The notes under the pieces: generated by a model
Seen by the model: the letters and a program-made list of their open reading frames with translations, nothing else
Databases searched by the model: none
Told to the model about the DNA's origin: nothing
Translations under genes and position numbers: made by a program
Assembly (NCBI RefSeq): GCF_022637455.1
Contig: NZ_CP093341.1
Span: 868,001-932,000 of the forward strand
Direction of reading: 5' to 3'
Length of the DNA: 64,000 nucleotides
Origin: Lysobacter sp. S4-A87
Lineage (GTDB): Bacteria; Pseudomonadota; Gammaproteobacteria; Xanthomonadales; Xanthomonadaceae
Shown here: piece by piece, positions 18,086 to 31,470 of the stretch
Layout: each line of letters begins with the position of its first letter
How positions within the stretch are numbered: position 1 is the stretch's first letter

Positions 18086-19036
18086 TTATTTCAGCTTGAT
18101 TTCGCGCAGGCGCTCTTCGAGGTAGCCGTGGGCGGTGATCGCTTCCGGGTAGCGGCTCGGGTTGCCCGCGCTGACGCACGACGGCAGCACGTCGATCAGG
18201 AAATCCGGATTGGGGTGCAGGAAGAACGGCGTCGAATAGCGCGGCTGGCGCGCCTTCTCACCCGGCGGATTGACCACCCGGTGCGTGGTCGACGGGTACA
18301 CATGGTTGGTCAGGCGCTGCAGCATGTCGCCGATGTTGACCACGATCGTGTCGGCGTCGGCCGTGAATGGCACCCACTCGCCCTTGCGCGAACGCACTTC
18401 CAAGCCCTCGGCACTGGCACCGACCAGCAGCGTGATCAGGTTGATGTCCTCGTGCGCGCCGGCGCGCTCGTTGGGGATGTCGTCGGACGTGATCGGCGGG
18501 TAATGGATCGGACGCAGGATCGAGTTGCCGGAATTGGTCTTGTCGGCGAAGTACGACTCCGGCAGGCCGATATGCAGCGCAAGCGCGCTGAGCACGCGCG
18601 AACCGAGCTGGTCGAGCGATTGGTACAGGCCATACGCCTGCTCGCGGAATTCCGGGATCTCCTGCGGCCACAGGTTCGGCGGCATGACGTCGGCATACCT
18701 CGAATCGCGCGGAATCTCGCGGCCGACGTGCCAGAACTCCTTGAGGTCGAAATGCTTGGAGTCCTTCGCCGTCTCCACGCCGAACGGCGTGTAGCCGCGG
18801 GCGCCGCCGCTGCCGGCGACGTGGTACTGCATCTTCACCGCCTCGGGCTGGTCGAAGAAGCGCTTGAACACGTCATAGGACGCGTCGATCTGGCTGGACG
18901 GGATGCCGTGGCCACGGATTCCGGCGAAACCCCATTCGCGGTAGGCAGCGCCCAGTTCGGCCACGAAGGCGTCACGGTCGCCGGCACTGATGGGCTGGCT
19001 GAAACGGCGGATGTCGAGGGTCGGAATGCGGTTCAC
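18086..19036 (-). CDS. 2-oxoglutarate/Fe(II) oxygenase, isopenicillin N synthase family
   Basis: A non-heme iron dioxygenase of the isopenicillin N synthase-like family, 316 aa. The iron triad is H195 and D197 in AHEDIN and H252 in STTHRVVN; R266 and S268 in PRYS fit the co-substrate RxS site. The N-terminal DIOX_N-like part (WGFAGIRGHGI) is present. The true substrate is unknown, and similar bacterial genes are widespread without assigned function. The start is GTG at 19036 with AGGGA 7 nt upstream; a candidate -10 TATCAT lies at 19078-19073. Confidence 0.85.
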   Translation of the reverse strand: MNRIPTLDIRRFSQPISAGDRDAFVAELGAAYREWGFAGIRGHGIPSSQIDASYDVFKRFFDQPEAVKMQYHVAGSGGARGYTPFGVETAKDSKHFDLKEFWHVGREIPRDSRYADVMPPNLWPQEIPEFREQAYGLYQSLDQLGSRVLSALALHIGLPESYFADKTNSGNSILRPIHYPPITSDDIPNERAGAHEDINLITLLVGASAEGLEVRSRKGEWVPFTADADTIVVNIGDMLQRLTNHVYPSTTHRVVNPPGEKARQPRYSTPFFLHPNPDFLIDVLPSCVSAGNPSRYPEAITAHGYLEERLREIKLK

Positions 19037-19141
19037 GGGGCGTCCCTGTGTGAGCTGTGTGCAACTGGGAAAATGATACGGCTGCCGGGGAAGGGCAGGA
19101 TCCGGCGTGCCGGCTCCTGCAGTGCGCGACGCGGGCGGCGT

Positions 19142-20478
19142 TCAGGCCGCGGCGCGCACGGCCTCGGCGAGGCGGTCCAGCGTGTCCTGCATCAGCGTCG
19201 CGTCGTCGGCCTCGACCGTCACGCGCACCACCGGCTCGGTGCCGGACGGACGCAGGAACGCGCGACCGCGACCGGCCACGGCCGCCTGCGCCTGTGCCAG
19301 CGCCGCCTGCACCGACGGCGCTTCGGCCGGCTTGGCGCCGCCCTGGAAACGCACGTTCACCGTCTTCTGCGGCAGCTTGCTGAAGCCGGCGAGTGCCTCG
19401 CCCAGGCTCATGCCGCGGCGCTTGAGCACCTCCAGCACCTGCAACGCGCTGACGATACCGTCGCCGGTGCTGGTGCGGTCCAGGCACAACAAGTGGCCCG
19501 AAGCCTCGCCGCCGAGCACGGCGTTGTTGGCGTGCAGCTGCTGGTGGACGTAGCGGTCGCCGACCTTGGCGCGGACGAAGCCGATGCCACGCTCGGCCAG
19601 CGCGCGCTCGAGCGCGTAGTTGGTCATCAGCGTGCCGACCACCGGCCCCTGCAGGCGCCCGGTCTGCTGCCAGTCGCAGGCCAGCACGTAGATCAGGTCG
19701 TCGCCGTCGCGGACCACGCCGTCGCCGTCGACGAACAGCACGCGGTCACCGTCGCCGTCGAAGGCGATGCCGAGGTCGGCATCGGTGGACTTGACGTGCG
19801 CGGCCAGCGTTTCCGGATGGGTCGAGCCCACGCCGTCGTTGATGTTGATGCCGTTGGGATCAATGCCGATCGGATCGACACGTGCGCCCAGCTCGCGCAG
19901 CACCAGCGGGCCGAGCTGGTAGGTCGCGCCGTTGGCGCAGTCCATGGCGATGCGCATGCCGCCCAGGTCGAATCCCTTCGGCACCGAACCCTTGCAGGCT
20001 TCGATGTAACGACCGAGCGCGTCGCGGGTGCGCACGGCCTTGCCGAGCTGCTCCGACGGCACGGTGCGGAACGGCTGTTCCAGTGCCGCCTCGATCGCCA
20101 GTTCGGTGGCGTCGTCGAGCTTCTCGCCTTCGGCGGAGAAGAACTTGATGCCGTTGTCGTGGTGCGGGTTGTGCGAAGCGGAGATCACGATGCCGCCATC
20201 GGCGCGCATCGAGTGGGTCAGGTGGGCGACGGCCGGAGTCGGCATCGGGCCCATCAGCTGCACGTCGACGCCTGCTGCCACCAGGCCGGCTTCCAGCGCG
20301 GCCTCGAACATGTAGTTCGAGATACGCGTGTCCTTGCCGATGATCACCACCGGGTTGCGCCAGTCGCGGCGCGGCAATGCGTGGCCGTAGGCATTGCCCA
20401 GGCGCATCACGAAGTCGGCCGAGATCGGACCCTCACCGACGCGTCCGCGGATGCCGTCGGTGCCGAAGTACTTGCGAC

Positions 20479-20482
<4 letters not shown>
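19142..20482 (-). CDS. glmM: Phosphoglucosamine mutase
   Basis: Converts glucosamine 6-phosphate to glucosamine 1-phosphate for peptidoglycan and LPS precursors; 446 aa. The N-terminus [10 protein letters not shown], the phosphoserine loop ISASHNP (residues 100-106), the metal loop AFDGDGDR and the C-terminal phosphate site [11 protein letters not shown] are all intact. It overlaps accD by 4 nt, so the two are co-translated on one transcript, an unusual partner for glmM, which in E. coli neighbours folP and secG. Confidence 0.97.
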
Positions 20483-21381
<899 letters not shown>

Positions 21382-21462
21382 GCGTTGCGTGTTCCCCGTT
21401 CAGGCTTGGTGAGTGCCGGAGTGGGGTCCGGCCGAGCGGGCCAGTTTAGCGCAGTGGGATGC

Positions 21463-22263
21463 TCAGGCCGGCAGGGCGTCGAGGGCAGCCCGCAGCGGTT
21501 TGAGAAAGTCCTTGGCCTGACCGGCCGGGTCCACCGCCTCCGCCAGCGCCGCCACCAGGGCGCTGCCGACCACGACGCCTTCGGCTTCGCCGGCCATCGC
21601 CGCCGCGCTGGCGGCGTCCTTGATGCCAAAACCGGCCACGACCGGGACCCGACTGCGGCTGCGGATCTCGTGCAGGCGCGCGTTGGCGGCGCCGGTGTCG
21701 AGCCGGTCGGCGCCGGTGACGCCGGCGAAGCTGACGTAGTAGAGGTAGCCCTGCGCCTGTTGGCACAGCACGTCCATGCGGGCGTCGGTGGTGGTCGGCG
21801 AGGCCAGCAGGATCAGGGCCAGGCCGTGGGCCGAGAAGGCCAGCCGGAACTCGCCGGACTCCTCCGGTGGCAGGTCGACCAGCAGCACGCCGTCGACGCC
21901 GGCCGCCACCGCCTCGGCGGCGAAGCGCTCGGCGCCGGGGATCTCGACCGGATTCAGGTACCCCATCAGCACCACCGGCGTGTCGCGGTCGTGCTCGCGG
22001 AAGCGGCGGACGCAGTCGAACACGAACGCCCGCCCCGCCCCGCGCGCCAATGCGCGCTCGGAACTGCGCTGGATGGTCGGGCCATCGGCCATCGGGTCGG
22101 AGAACGGCACGCCCAGCTCGATCACGTCGGCGCCGGCCTCGACCAGCGCGTGCATGACGGGCACGGTGGCTTCGAGCGATGGATCACCGGCCGTGACGAA
22201 GGGGATCAGCGCCTTGCGGCGCTGCGCCTTGAGTGCGGCGAAGCGGACGTCGATGCGGTTCAT
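21463..22263 (-). CDS. trpA: Tryptophan synthase alpha chain
   Basis: Cleaves indole-3-glycerol phosphate to indole, which is channelled to TrpB; 266 aa. The catalytic E49 and D60 fall at the same numbers as in the enterobacterial enzyme (DVIELGVPFSDPMADGPTIQ), and the phosphate-binding GFGIKDA follows later. I chose the ATG at 22263 (MNRIDVRFAAL), which matches the family start; the frame remains open upstream into trpB. It lies 4 nt after the trpB stop. Confidence 0.97.
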   Translation of the reverse strand: MNRIDVRFAALKAQRRKALIPFVTAGDPSLEATVPVMHALVEAGADVIELGVPFSDPMADGPTIQRSSERALARGAGRAFVFDCVRRFREHDRDTPVVLMGYLNPVEIPGAERFAAEAVAAGVDGVLLVDLPPEESGEFRLAFSAHGLALILLASPTTTDARMDVLCQQAQGYLYYVSFAGVTGADRLDTGAANARLHEIRSRSRVPVVAGFGIKDAASAAAMAGEAEGVVVGSALVAALAEAVDPAGQAKDFLKPLRAALDALPA

Positions 22264-22267
22264 GGAG

Positions 22268-23494
<1,227 letters not shown>

Positions 23495-23527
23495 TTCATT
23501 TCCCTGGAAGCTGCGAGAGGCAGGAGT

Positions 23528-23571
23528 CCAGCTTGCTGGCGACTGGGGAGGGGGCGCCACCAGCAAGCTGG
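23528..23571. promoter_or_regulatory. 12-bp perfect inverted repeat in the trpI-trpB intergenic region
   Basis: CCAGCTTGCTGG at 23528-23539 and its exact reverse complement at 23560-23571 are separated by 20 nt. It lies 34-77 nt upstream of trpB, downstream of any likely trpB promoter, so it could be a hairpin in the trpB leader or an operator. There is no T-run, and no leader peptide with tandem Trp codons was found. Confidence 0.45.
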
Positions 23572-23660
23572 GCCTGCAACAACGGCTCTCACCTTATCGC
23601 ACGGCGCCGGCCACAAAAACCTATAAAATCGGCCAGACCTGTCAGGAAATCTCACAGTTG

Positions 23661-24551
23661 ATGATCACCCGGGACCTGCCCCCGCTCAATGCCCTGCGCG
23701 CGTTCGAAGCCGTCGCCCGGCTGGACAGCGTCAGCCGCGCGGCCGACGAACTGCACGTCACCCACGGCGCGGTCAGCCGCCACCTGCGTGCCCTGGAGGA
23801 AACGCTTGGTGCCGCGCTGTTCGTGCGCCAGGGTCGTGGCCTGGCCCTGACGCCGGCCGGCCGGCGCCTGCACGAAGCGGCCGAAGCGGCGTTCGAGCCG
23901 CTGCGCGGTGCCTGGGCGGAGCTGCGGCGACGACCGCAACAGGCACCGCTGGTGCTCGGCTGCCCCGGCAGCGTGCTGGCGCGCTGGATGATCCCGCGCC
24001 TGGAGCGCCTGGCGCGCGAGTTGCCCGATCTCAAGCTGCACCTGTCGGCGAGCGAGACGGCCCCGGACGCGCAATTGAGCGGACTCGATGCGGCACTGCT
24101 GATCTCGCAGGCGCCGTGGCCGGCGGACTGGCAGGTGCATGAGCTGGCGCCCGAACGCATCGGCCCGGTGCTCAGCCCGCGCCTGGAAGGTCACCAACGG
24201 CTGCTGGCGTCGCCTGCAAACGCGCTCCTCGGGGAGCCGCTGCTGCACACGACGTCGCGACCTCAGGCATGGCAGGACTGGGCTGTTCGCATGGGGCTGG
24301 ATCCGGCCGCGCTTGCGCTGGGCACCGGCTTCGAGCACCTGTACTACCTGCTCGAAGCCGCGCAGGCAGGACTGGGCGTGGCGATCACTCCCGAGCCGCT
24401 GGTCACCGAGGATCTCGCTGCGGGACGGCTGCTTGCGCCCTGGGGCTTCGTGGCGACGGACGGTTGCTGGGCGCTATGTGCACCCAGACGCAGCAACGAT
24501 CCGCGCGTGGCGCGCCTGGCGAACTGGTTGCGCCAGGAGCTGACGCCGTAA
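23661..24551 (+). CDS. trpI: LysR-type regulator of trpBA
   Basis: DNA-binding activator of trpBA, 296 aa. The N-terminal helix-turn-helix [20 protein letters not shown] / [19 protein letters not shown] and the effector domain with [28 protein letters not shown] and PEPLV closely resemble Pseudomonas TrpI as I know it. The divergent position next to trpB supports the name. I chose the ATG at 23661, preceded by AGGAAA 11 nt upstream; a TATAAA at 23622-23627 is a possible -10. The frame is open further upstream but into the intergenic region. Confidence 0.9.
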   Translation: MITRDLPPLNALRAFEAVARLDSVSRAADELHVTHGAVSRHLRALEETLGAALFVRQGRGLALTPAGRRLHEAAEAAFEPLRGAWAELRRRPQQAPLVLGCPGSVLARWMIPRLERLARELPDLKLHLSASETAPDAQLSGLDAALLISQAPWPADWQVHELAPERIGPVLSPRLEGHQRLLASPANALLGEPLLHTTSRPQAWQDWAVRMGLDPAALALGTGFEHLYYLLEAAQAGLGVAITPEPLVTEDLAAGRLLAPWGFVATDGCWALCAPRRSNDPRVARLANWLRQELTP

Positions 24552-24587
24552 GGCCGGCGAGCGCTTCCGCGGGACATGTCAGCAGGT

Positions 24588-24613
24588 CAGGTCAGCGCGA
24601 CAGGTCAGCGCGA
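24588..24613. repeat. 13-bp tandem duplication across the trpF stop codon
   Basis: Two exact copies of caggtcagcgcga. On the minus strand the first copy met is read in one frame (RRADL) and the second in another, giving the TGA at 24594-24592. The trpF C-terminus and stop therefore depend on this duplication. Confidence 0.7.
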
Positions 24614-25227
24614 CGCACTTCCTCGACGAAGCGCCGCATGCGCGCCTCGTCCTTGATCCCCGGTGCGCCCTCGATGCCGCTCGAAACATCCACGCCCCAC
24701 GGCTGCACGACTGTCACGGCCTCGAACACGTTTCCGGGCACCAGGCCGCCGGCCAGCAGGAAGGGCTTTCCCGATCGCGCCGGAATGCGGGACCAGTCGA
24801 ACGTGTGGCCGCTGCCACCGGCACCGCCGACGGCATGGCTGTCGAGCAGCAGCGCCGTCGCATCGGGATAGCGGGCGGACCAGTCGATGCCCTGCCCGCC
24901 TTCTTCGCCCATGGCGATCGCTTTCATGTAGGGCAGGCCGAAGCCGCGACAGAACGCCGCGTCCTCGAGGCCGTGGAACTGCAGCAGCGTCGGGCGCACC
25001 TGCGCGATGACGTCGTTTACTTCGTCGGCGGCGTTGTCCATGAACAACGCGACGGTTTCGATGCCGGCGGCAACGTCCGTCCTCAACACCGCGGCCTGCG
25101 CGATCGCGAGCCGACGCGGGCTGCGCTGCGCAAACACCATTCCGATCGCGTCCACGCCCAGGCTGCAGGCCAGGCGGATGTCGTCGGCGCGGGTCATGCC
25201 GCAGAACTTGATGCGGGTGTGGCTCAC
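24592..25227 (-). CDS. trpF: Phosphoribosylanthranilate isomerase
   Basis: Third step of tryptophan synthesis, 211 aa, a TIM-barrel enzyme. The catalytic Cys is in [12 protein letters not shown] near the N-terminus and the catalytic Asp in [26 protein letters not shown] and GVDVSSGIE form the phosphate site. The start is GTG at 25227, sharing GTGA with the truA stop. The gene is convergent with trpI. It is not adjacent to trpC or trpD here, so the trp pathway is split. Confidence 0.95.
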   Translation of the reverse strand: MSHTRIKFCGMTRADDIRLACSLGVDAIGMVFAQRSPRRLAIAQAAVLRTDVAAGIETVALFMDNAADEVNDVIAQVRPTLLQFHGLEDAAFCRGFGLPYMKAIAMGEEGGQGIDWSARYPDATALLLDSHAVGGAGGSGHTFDWSRIPARSGKPFLLAGGLVPGNVFEAVTVVQPWGVDVSSGIEGAPGIKDEARMRRFVEEVRRADLSR

Positions 25228-26054
25228 AGCGTGACCTCGGCCGGCAGGCCCCACTGCGCCGGATAGCGCGGACCGAGGAACACCAGCCCCGCCGACGGCG
25301 CGGTCGGACCGGCCACCGTGCGGTCGCGACCGGCGAGCAGCTGCGCGATCCACGACTCGGGCTGTTCGCCGCTGCCGACCATCAACAGGCTGCCGACGAT
25401 ATTGCGGACCATGTGATGCAGGAAGGCGTTGGCCTGCACTTCGACTTCGACCACCTCGCCATCGCGGCGCACGCCGATCGCCTGCATCTCGCGCATCGCG
25501 TGCGGCGCCTGGCAATGCACGGTGCGGAAGGCGGAAAAGTCGTTCTCGCCAAGCAGCGCCTGCGCGGCGCGATCCATGGCATCGACATCGAGCGGACGCC
25601 GCTCCCAGCTCAGGTACTGGCGACCCAGGGCCGGACGCACCGGGCGGTTGAGGATGCGGTAGCGATAGCGGCGCGCGCGTGCCGAGAAGCGCGCATGGAA
25701 GTCGTCCGGCATCGGCTGGCACCAGCGCACGCACAGTTGCGGCGGCAGGCGGCTGGTGACGCCCAGCATCCAGCCGCGCGGATCACGTACCGCGGTGCTG
25801 TCGAAGTGGACGACCTGGCAGGCGGCGTGCACGCCGGCGTCGGTGCGACCGGCACAGACCACCTCGACCGGATGTCCGGCGACGAACGACAGCGCCTGCT
25901 CGAGCGCGGCCTGCAGGGTCTGCTCGCCCTCCCGCTCCGGTTCGCCATGCTTGCTCAGCCGTTGCCAGCCCGAGAACCCGCTGCCGTCGTATTCGACGCC
26001 GAGGGCATGGCGCCGCGACGGGGGGGCGTCGCCGGCGGTTGCGGTGTCAACCAC
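25224..26054 (-). CDS. truA: tRNA pseudouridine(38-40) synthase
   Basis: Converts uridines 38-40 in the tRNA anticodon arm to pseudouridine, 276 aa. The catalytic Asp is D72 in [24 protein letters not shown] and [16 protein letters not shown] are further family signatures. It overlaps trpF by 4 nt and follows fimV by 57 nt. The fimV-truA-trpF order is common in gammaproteobacteria. Confidence 0.96.
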   Translation of the reverse strand: MVDTATAGDAPPSRRHALGVEYDGSGFSGWQRLSKHGEPEREGEQTLQAALEQALSFVAGHPVEVVCAGRTDAGVHAACQVVHFDSTAVRDPRGWMLGVTSRLPPQLCVRWCQPMPDDFHARFSARARRYRYRILNRPVRPALGRQYLSWERRPLDVDAMDRAAQALLGENDFSAFRTVHCQAPHAMREMQAIGVRRDGEVVEVEVQANAFLHHMVRNIVGSLLMVGSGEQPESWIAQLLAGRDRTVAGPTAPSAGLVFLGPRYPAQWGLPAEVTL

Positions 26055-26111
26055 GCTTCAATCCAGTTGGGTCAGTCCGGCGGTGGCAGCCCGGCACTCA
26101 GACCAGAACCA

Positions 26112-27977
26112 TCAGTCTAGTTCCTGCAGCATCCGCGAGGCGCGCTGGCGGGCGGACAGGTCGCCATTGATCACGACTTCGGCGAGCAGCTGGCGTGCGC
26201 TTTCGCGGTCGCCCAGGTCCAGGTAGGCACGGGCAAGTTCGAGACGCTCCTGGCCCGGCTGCGTCGCCATCGACGGCTCGACGCGGCCCTTGGTGTCGGC
26301 CGATGCGACATGCCATGCCGGCGCCGACGCGCTGGGAGCCGGTGCTGTGGCGGCTGCCGGAGCAGACGCCCACTGCAGTTCGAGAACCGGTACCGCGGGC
26401 TCTTCCTCCACGCGCAGATCCGCTTCGGCCTGGACCGGGGCGCGCTGCTGGGCGGGGAACGAGGACTCGGTGAACGAGTCAGCGATCGAGGGCGCGGCGG
26501 CGGCATCGCCGGGCAGCGGCGCGCGGAACACCGGCTTGACCGGACGGCGGCGCAGGAACCAGCCGCCGGCCACGACCAGCAGCAGCACGCCGCCGCCGAT
26601 CAGCCACGGCATCGCCGAAGCGACCTGCATCGCCTGGTCCTTCTGGTTGCTCTGCGCCAGGCGCTGCTGGGCGGCAGCCAGCTCGCTGTCCTTCATTGCG
26701 ATCAGCTGCTGCTGCTTGCTCTGCAGCTGCTCCAGTTCGGCGACGCGGCCCTTGAGCTCCTGCAGCTCGGCCTCGCGTGCGGCGAGGGTTTCGGTGTTCT
26801 GTTGCAGTTCCTGACGCAGCATGTCGCCCTCACCACCGGCGTTGATGCCGGATTGTGTATCTCCCGCCTGGGTAGCGCTGCTGGCGCCAGGCGGAACGAT
26901 TTCCAGACGCGCATCGGCGCTGCGCGGGTTGGCCGCTGCAGCCGTCGCACCTGTCGCCACCGGCGACGTCGCCGCCGATGCGGCGATGCCGGCTTCGAGC
27001 GCCGGCTGCGGCACCGCGCGACGCGCATCGCGCCACTGCCGTACCTGGCTGCTGACCAGCTGGCTCGCCTGCGCCGCATCGACGCTGGCCAGCTGCTCGC
27101 TGGCCGGCACGGCGAGCACCGCGCCGGCCTTGAGCCGGTTGACGTTGCCACCGATGAACGCTTCCGGGTTGGCGCGCAGCAGCGCGATCATCGTCTGGTC
27201 GAGGGTGAAGCCCTCGCCCTGCACGCGACCGGCGATCTGCGAAAGGGTGTCGCCACGACGCACCGAGTACTCGCCGGCGAGGTCGCCCGCGGGCGCTGCT
27301 GCCGGCGCGACACTGGCCACCTGCGCCGGCGCGCTGGCCGGCTCCGCGGCCTGGGTCGGTGTCGGAGGAATGGCGTTGGCGTCAGCGTTGTTGTCGCTGT
27401 CGGGACCTGCGGCAACCGATTCTTCAGCCGGAGCGGCCTCGGTGGGCGCGTCGGCCGGGGTCGCAGCCACTTCCGGTTCGAGCGGGCGCTCGACGATGTT
27501 GGGTGCGGAGACCACGGTCTCCTCGATCTGCGGCTGCAACGGCGCCGAGACCGTGCGCGGGGTGTCCAGCAGCGCCGAGTACTCGCGCACCAGCCTGCCC
27601 TGCCCCCAGTCGACCGAGACCAGGAAGGTGAGCAGCGAGTCATTGACCGGCTGCTCGCTGGTGACGCGGATCACCGGCCGGCCGGACGAATCCAGTGCCG
27701 ACGAGAAGCGCAGCTCGGAGACGATGCCGGTGGGCGGCTGCAGGCCGATGCGGGCAAACACCAGCGGCGAGGCCAGCTCTGCCTGCAGGTTCTCCAGCTC
27801 CGACGGATCGTTGGAGACGATCGGAATTTCAGCCAGGAACGGCTGCCCGATTCTCGACTTCACCTCGATCTGGCCCAGGCCCAACGCCGACGCGGCGCCG
27901 CTGGCAAGGGCCAGCGCCAATGCCAGCACTGTGCGCGAGCCGCGCCTGGCTGGCTGTTTCACTTGACGTTGTTTCAC
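26112..27977 (-). CDS. fimV: FimV/HubP-family polar protein
   Basis: Peptidoglycan-binding inner-membrane protein linked in related bacteria to cell-pole organisation and type IV pilus function; 621 aa. In order: a signal peptide ending ASA (about residue 31), the FimV N-terminal domain (IEVKSRIGQPFLAEIPI), a Pro/Ala-rich linker, a LysM-type domain (YSVRRGDTLSQIAGR, about 236-290), a coiled coil (about 395-450), one membrane helix (about 454-475) and a C-terminal TPR-like domain (RLELARAYLDLGDRESARQL). It starts with GTG at 27977; a second GTG lies five codons on. It is shorter than the roughly 900-residue Pseudomonas protein, mainly in the cytoplasmic part. Confidence 0.92.
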   Translation of the reverse strand: MKQRQVKQPARRGSRTVLALALALASGAASALGLGQIEVKSRIGQPFLAEIPIVSNDPSELENLQAELASPLVFARIGLQPPTGIVSELRFSSALDSSGRPVIRVTSEQPVNDSLLTFLVSVDWGQGRLVREYSALLDTPRTVSAPLQPQIEETVVSAPNIVERPLEPEVAATPADAPTEAAPAEESVAAGPDSDNNADANAIPPTPTQAAEPASAPAQVASVAPAAAPAGDLAGEYSVRRGDTLSQIAGRVQGEGFTLDQTMIALLRANPEAFIGGNVNRLKAGAVLAVPASEQLASVDAAQASQLVSSQVRQWRDARRAVPQPALEAGIAASAATSPVATGATAAAANPRSADARLEIVPPGASSATQAGDTQSGINAGGEGDMLRQELQQNTETLAAREAELQELKGRVAELEQLQSKQQQLIAMKDSELAAAQQRLAQSNQKDQAMQVASAMPWLIGGGVLLLVVAGGWFLRRRPVKPVFRAPLPGDAAAAPSIADSFTESSFPAQQRAPVQAEADLRVEEEPAVPVLELQWASAPAAATAPAPSASAPAWHVASADTKGRVEPSMATQPGQERLELARAYLDLGDRESARQLLAEVVINGDLSARQRASRMLQELD

Positions 27978-28090
27978 TTCGGATCCCGATGCCGTCCCCC
28001 GGCGGCGACTCTAGCCTTCGCCGGGGTCGGGAGCAATTGAAACCGTCGCCGAGTGCGATCGCGGCGACGGATTGAGGGCCGCGGGCGCTT

Positions 28091-28113
28091 CGGGGGCGGC
28101 CGCGCCGCCCCCG
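28091..28113. terminator. GC-rich hairpin after asd
   Basis: A perfect 10-bp stem CGGGGGCGGC / GCCGCCCCCG with a 3-nt loop lies 20 nt past the asd stop. There is no T-run on the minus strand, so it is a candidate structured 3' end rather than a clear intrinsic terminator. Confidence 0.4.
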
Positions 28114-28134
28114 GCCGTGCTCAGTCGCGCATCC

Positions 28135-29160
<1,026 letters not shown>

Positions 29161-29268
29161 TGGTTCCTTGTGGTCCTGGTTGGTGGGAGCAGCCGGGAAT
29201 GATCCGGCGGGTGGGGTGACGGCATTATCCGCCAACAATGGCCGATCTCCCGCTGACGGGAGCGGGAC

Positions 29269-30267
29269 TCAGCGTTTGAGCTGATCGGCGTTGACCGGCG
29301 TCGGCGGACGGCCGGCGTCGGGCCCGACGCCCAGCGCGGCGATCAGGTTGTCGACAGCCAGGCTGACCATCGCCCGGCGGGTGGCGAGGCTGCCACTGGC
29401 GATGTGCGGGGTCAGCACGACGTTGCGCAGGGCAAGCAGGCGCGGATTGACCGCCGGCTCGCCTTCGAACACGTCCAGGCCGGCGGCGGCCAGGCGCCCG
29501 GCGGACAGCGCGTCCGCCAGCGCATCCTCATCGACCAGACCGCCGCGGGCGATGTTGGTCAGCGTCGCGGTCGGCTTCATTTTCGCCAGCGCCGCGGCAT
29601 CGACCAGGTGGTGCACCTGCGGCGAATACGGCAACACCAGCAGGAGGTGGTCGGCCTGCGCCAGCAGCGTGTCGAAATCCACGTACTGCGCGCGGCAATC
29701 GCGCTCGACCGCTTCCGGCAGGCGGCTGCGGTTGTGGTACAGCACGCGCATGTCGAATCCGGCGGCACGACGGGCGATGCCCTGCCCGATCCGCCCCATC
29801 CCGAGGATGCCCAGCGTCGAGCCGTGCAGGTCGCTGCCGAGCAGGGTCTCGAAACTCCACTGCCGCCATTGGCCCTCGCGCAGCCAGCGCTCGCCCTCGG
29901 TGATGCGCCGCGCCGCGGCCATCATCAGGGCGAAGCCGAAGTCGGCGGTGGTTTGCGTCAGTACCTCGGGCGTGTTGGTGACGACGATGCCGGCGCGGGT
30001 CAGCGCTGGCACGTCCAGGTTGTTGTAGCCGACGCCGACGTTGGCGATCGCGCGCAGGCGACCGGCCCCTGCCACTTCGGCCGCGCCGATCGGATCGTTG
30101 AGCGTGACCAGGGCGCCGTCGCTGTCGGCCAGCGCGGCCGCAATGGCCGCCGCTCCGTGCTGGGTCACCTGCGCGGTGTCGACGACATCGAAATGCTCGC
30201 GCAGGCGCGCGACGATATCGGCAAACAGGGGTTGCGACACCCATACGCGCGGCCGCGCTTCAGCCAT
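29269..30267 (-). CDS. D-2-hydroxyacid dehydrogenase (glyoxylate/hydroxypyruvate reductase-like)
   Basis: NAD(P)-dependent dehydrogenase of the D-isomer 2-hydroxyacid family, 332 aa. The Rossmann motif [15 protein letters not shown] (about residues 152-166) is followed by the catalytic Arg in [10 protein letters not shown], the Glu in FEGEPAVNP and the His in [17 protein letters not shown] is the substrate-side loop. It resembles GhrB-type glyoxylate/hydroxypyruvate/2-ketogluconate reductases, but the exact substrate cannot be read from sequence. It overlaps the end of aroC by 8 nt. Confidence 0.88.
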   Translation of the reverse strand: MAEARPRVWVSQPLFADIVARLREHFDVVDTAQVTQHGAAAIAAALADSDGALVTLNDPIGAAEVAGAGRLRAIANVGVGYNNLDVPALTRAGIVVTNTPEVLTQTTADFGFALMMAAARRITEGERWLREGQWRQWSFETLLGSDLHGSTLGILGMGRIGQGIARRAAGFDMRVLYHNRSRLPEAVERDCRAQYVDFDTLLAQADHLLLVLPYSPQVHHLVDAAALAKMKPTATLTNIARGGLVDEDALADALSAGRLAAAGLDVFEGEPAVNPRLLALRNVVLTPHIASGSLATRRAMVSLAVDNLIAALGVGPDAGRPPTPVNADQLKR

Positions 30268-31363
30268 CGAGCGAACCTGCGATGCGCGGCGTCGGCAACG
30301 CCACGTCGCCGCACTGGGCGCGGTGGCGCAGCGCCTGGTCCATCAGCACCAGCGCGACCATCGCTTCGCAGATGGGCGTGGCGCGGATGCCGACGCAGGG
30401 ATCATGGCGACCGGTGGTGACGACCTCGACCACGTTGCCGTGGACATCGAGGCTGTCGACCGGCAGGCGCAGGCTCGAGGTCGGCTTGAAGGCGACCGAG
30501 CAGCGCAGCGGCTGGCCACTGCTGATGCCGCCGAGGATGCCGCCGGCGTGATTGGAGGCGAAGCCCGCGGGCGTCATGTGGTCGCGGTGCTCGCTGCCCT
30601 TCTGCGCGACCACGCCGAAGCCGTCGCCGATCTCCACGCCCTTGACCGCATTGATGCTCATCAGCGCGCTGGCCAGTTCGCCGTCGAGCTTGCCGTAGAT
30701 CGGCTCGCCCCAGCCCGGCGGGACGCCGGTGGCGATCACGTCGACGCGTGCACCCACCGAATCGCCGGACTTGCGCAGCGCGTCCATGTACAGCTCCAGC
30801 TCGATGACCTGGCGGGTGTCGGGCCAGAAGAACGGGTTGTCCTCCACTGCCGCCAGATCGAAACCGTTGGGCACGATCTCGCCGATCTGCGACAGGTAGC
30901 CGCGGACCTCGACGCCGTGGCGGTCGGCCAGCCACTTCTTGGCGATCACCGCGGCGGCCACGCGCATGGTGGTCTCGCGCGCCGAGGAGCGGCCGCCACC
31001 GCGCGGATCGCGGATGCCGTACTTCTGCCAGTAGGTGTAGTCGGCGTGGCCCGGGCGGAACTGCTCGGAAATCTTCGCGTAGTCCTTGCTGCGCTGGTCG
31101 GTGTTGCGGATCAGCAGCGCGATGGGCGTACCGGTGGTGACGCCTTCGTAGACACCGCTGAGGATCTCGACCTCGTCGGCCTCGTGGCGCTGCGAGGTGT
31201 GGCGGGTGCGGCCAGTGGCGCGACGTTCGAGGTCGTGGCGGAAGTCGTCTGGCGCGATCGCGATGCCGGGGGGACAGCCATCGACGACGCAGCCGATCGC
31301 CGGGCCGTGGCTTTCGCCGAAGGTGGTTACCGAGAGCAGCTTGCCGAAGGTGTTGCTGGACAC
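30260..31363 (-). CDS. aroC: Chorismate synthase
   Basis: Last step of the shikimate pathway, turning EPSP into chorismate with reduced FMN; 367 aa. Signature blocks are [16 protein letters not shown] at the N-terminus, [30 protein letters not shown] and the later [12 protein letters not shown]. It starts at the ATG at 31363 and runs into the dehydrogenase gene. An independent promoter was not recognised. Confidence 0.97.
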   Translation of the reverse strand: MSSNTFGKLLSVTTFGESHGPAIGCVVDGCPPGIAIAPDDFRHDLERRATGRTRHTSQRHEADEVEILSGVYEGVTTGTPIALLIRNTDQRSKDYAKISEQFRPGHADYTYWQKYGIRDPRGGGRSSARETTMRVAAAVIAKKWLADRHGVEVRGYLSQIGEIVPNGFDLAAVEDNPFFWPDTRQVIELELYMDALRKSGDSVGARVDVIATGVPPGWGEPIYGKLDGELASALMSINAVKGVEIGDGFGVVAQKGSEHRDHMTPAGFASNHAGGILGGISSGQPLRCSVAFKPTSSLRLPVDSLDVHGNVVEVVTTGRHDPCVGIRATPICEAMVALVLMDQALRHRAQCGDVALPTPRIAGSLDG

Positions 31364-31436
31364 GGGGGATCCTGTTGTCTGGACCGGTGCACTCTAGCAA
31401 TCGGAAATGGTTGCTGCCGGAACCAGCCCGCTCGAG

Positions 31437-31462
31437 CCCTTCTCCCGCGCGCGGGAGAAGGG
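31437..31462. repeat. 26-bp perfect palindrome between prmB and aroC
   Basis: CCCTTCTCCCGCG is followed directly by its exact reverse complement. It can form a long cruciform or hairpin beyond the prmB stop. There is no T-run, so it resembles the intergenic palindromic repeat with CTCCCG...CGGGAG seen again near 50,600. Confidence 0.7.
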
Positions 31463-31470
31463 AAACACCC

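Noticed and set aside
23495-23660. Classical tryptophan attenuator before trpB
   Set aside because: No short leader peptide with tandem Trp codons and no terminator with a T-run was found.
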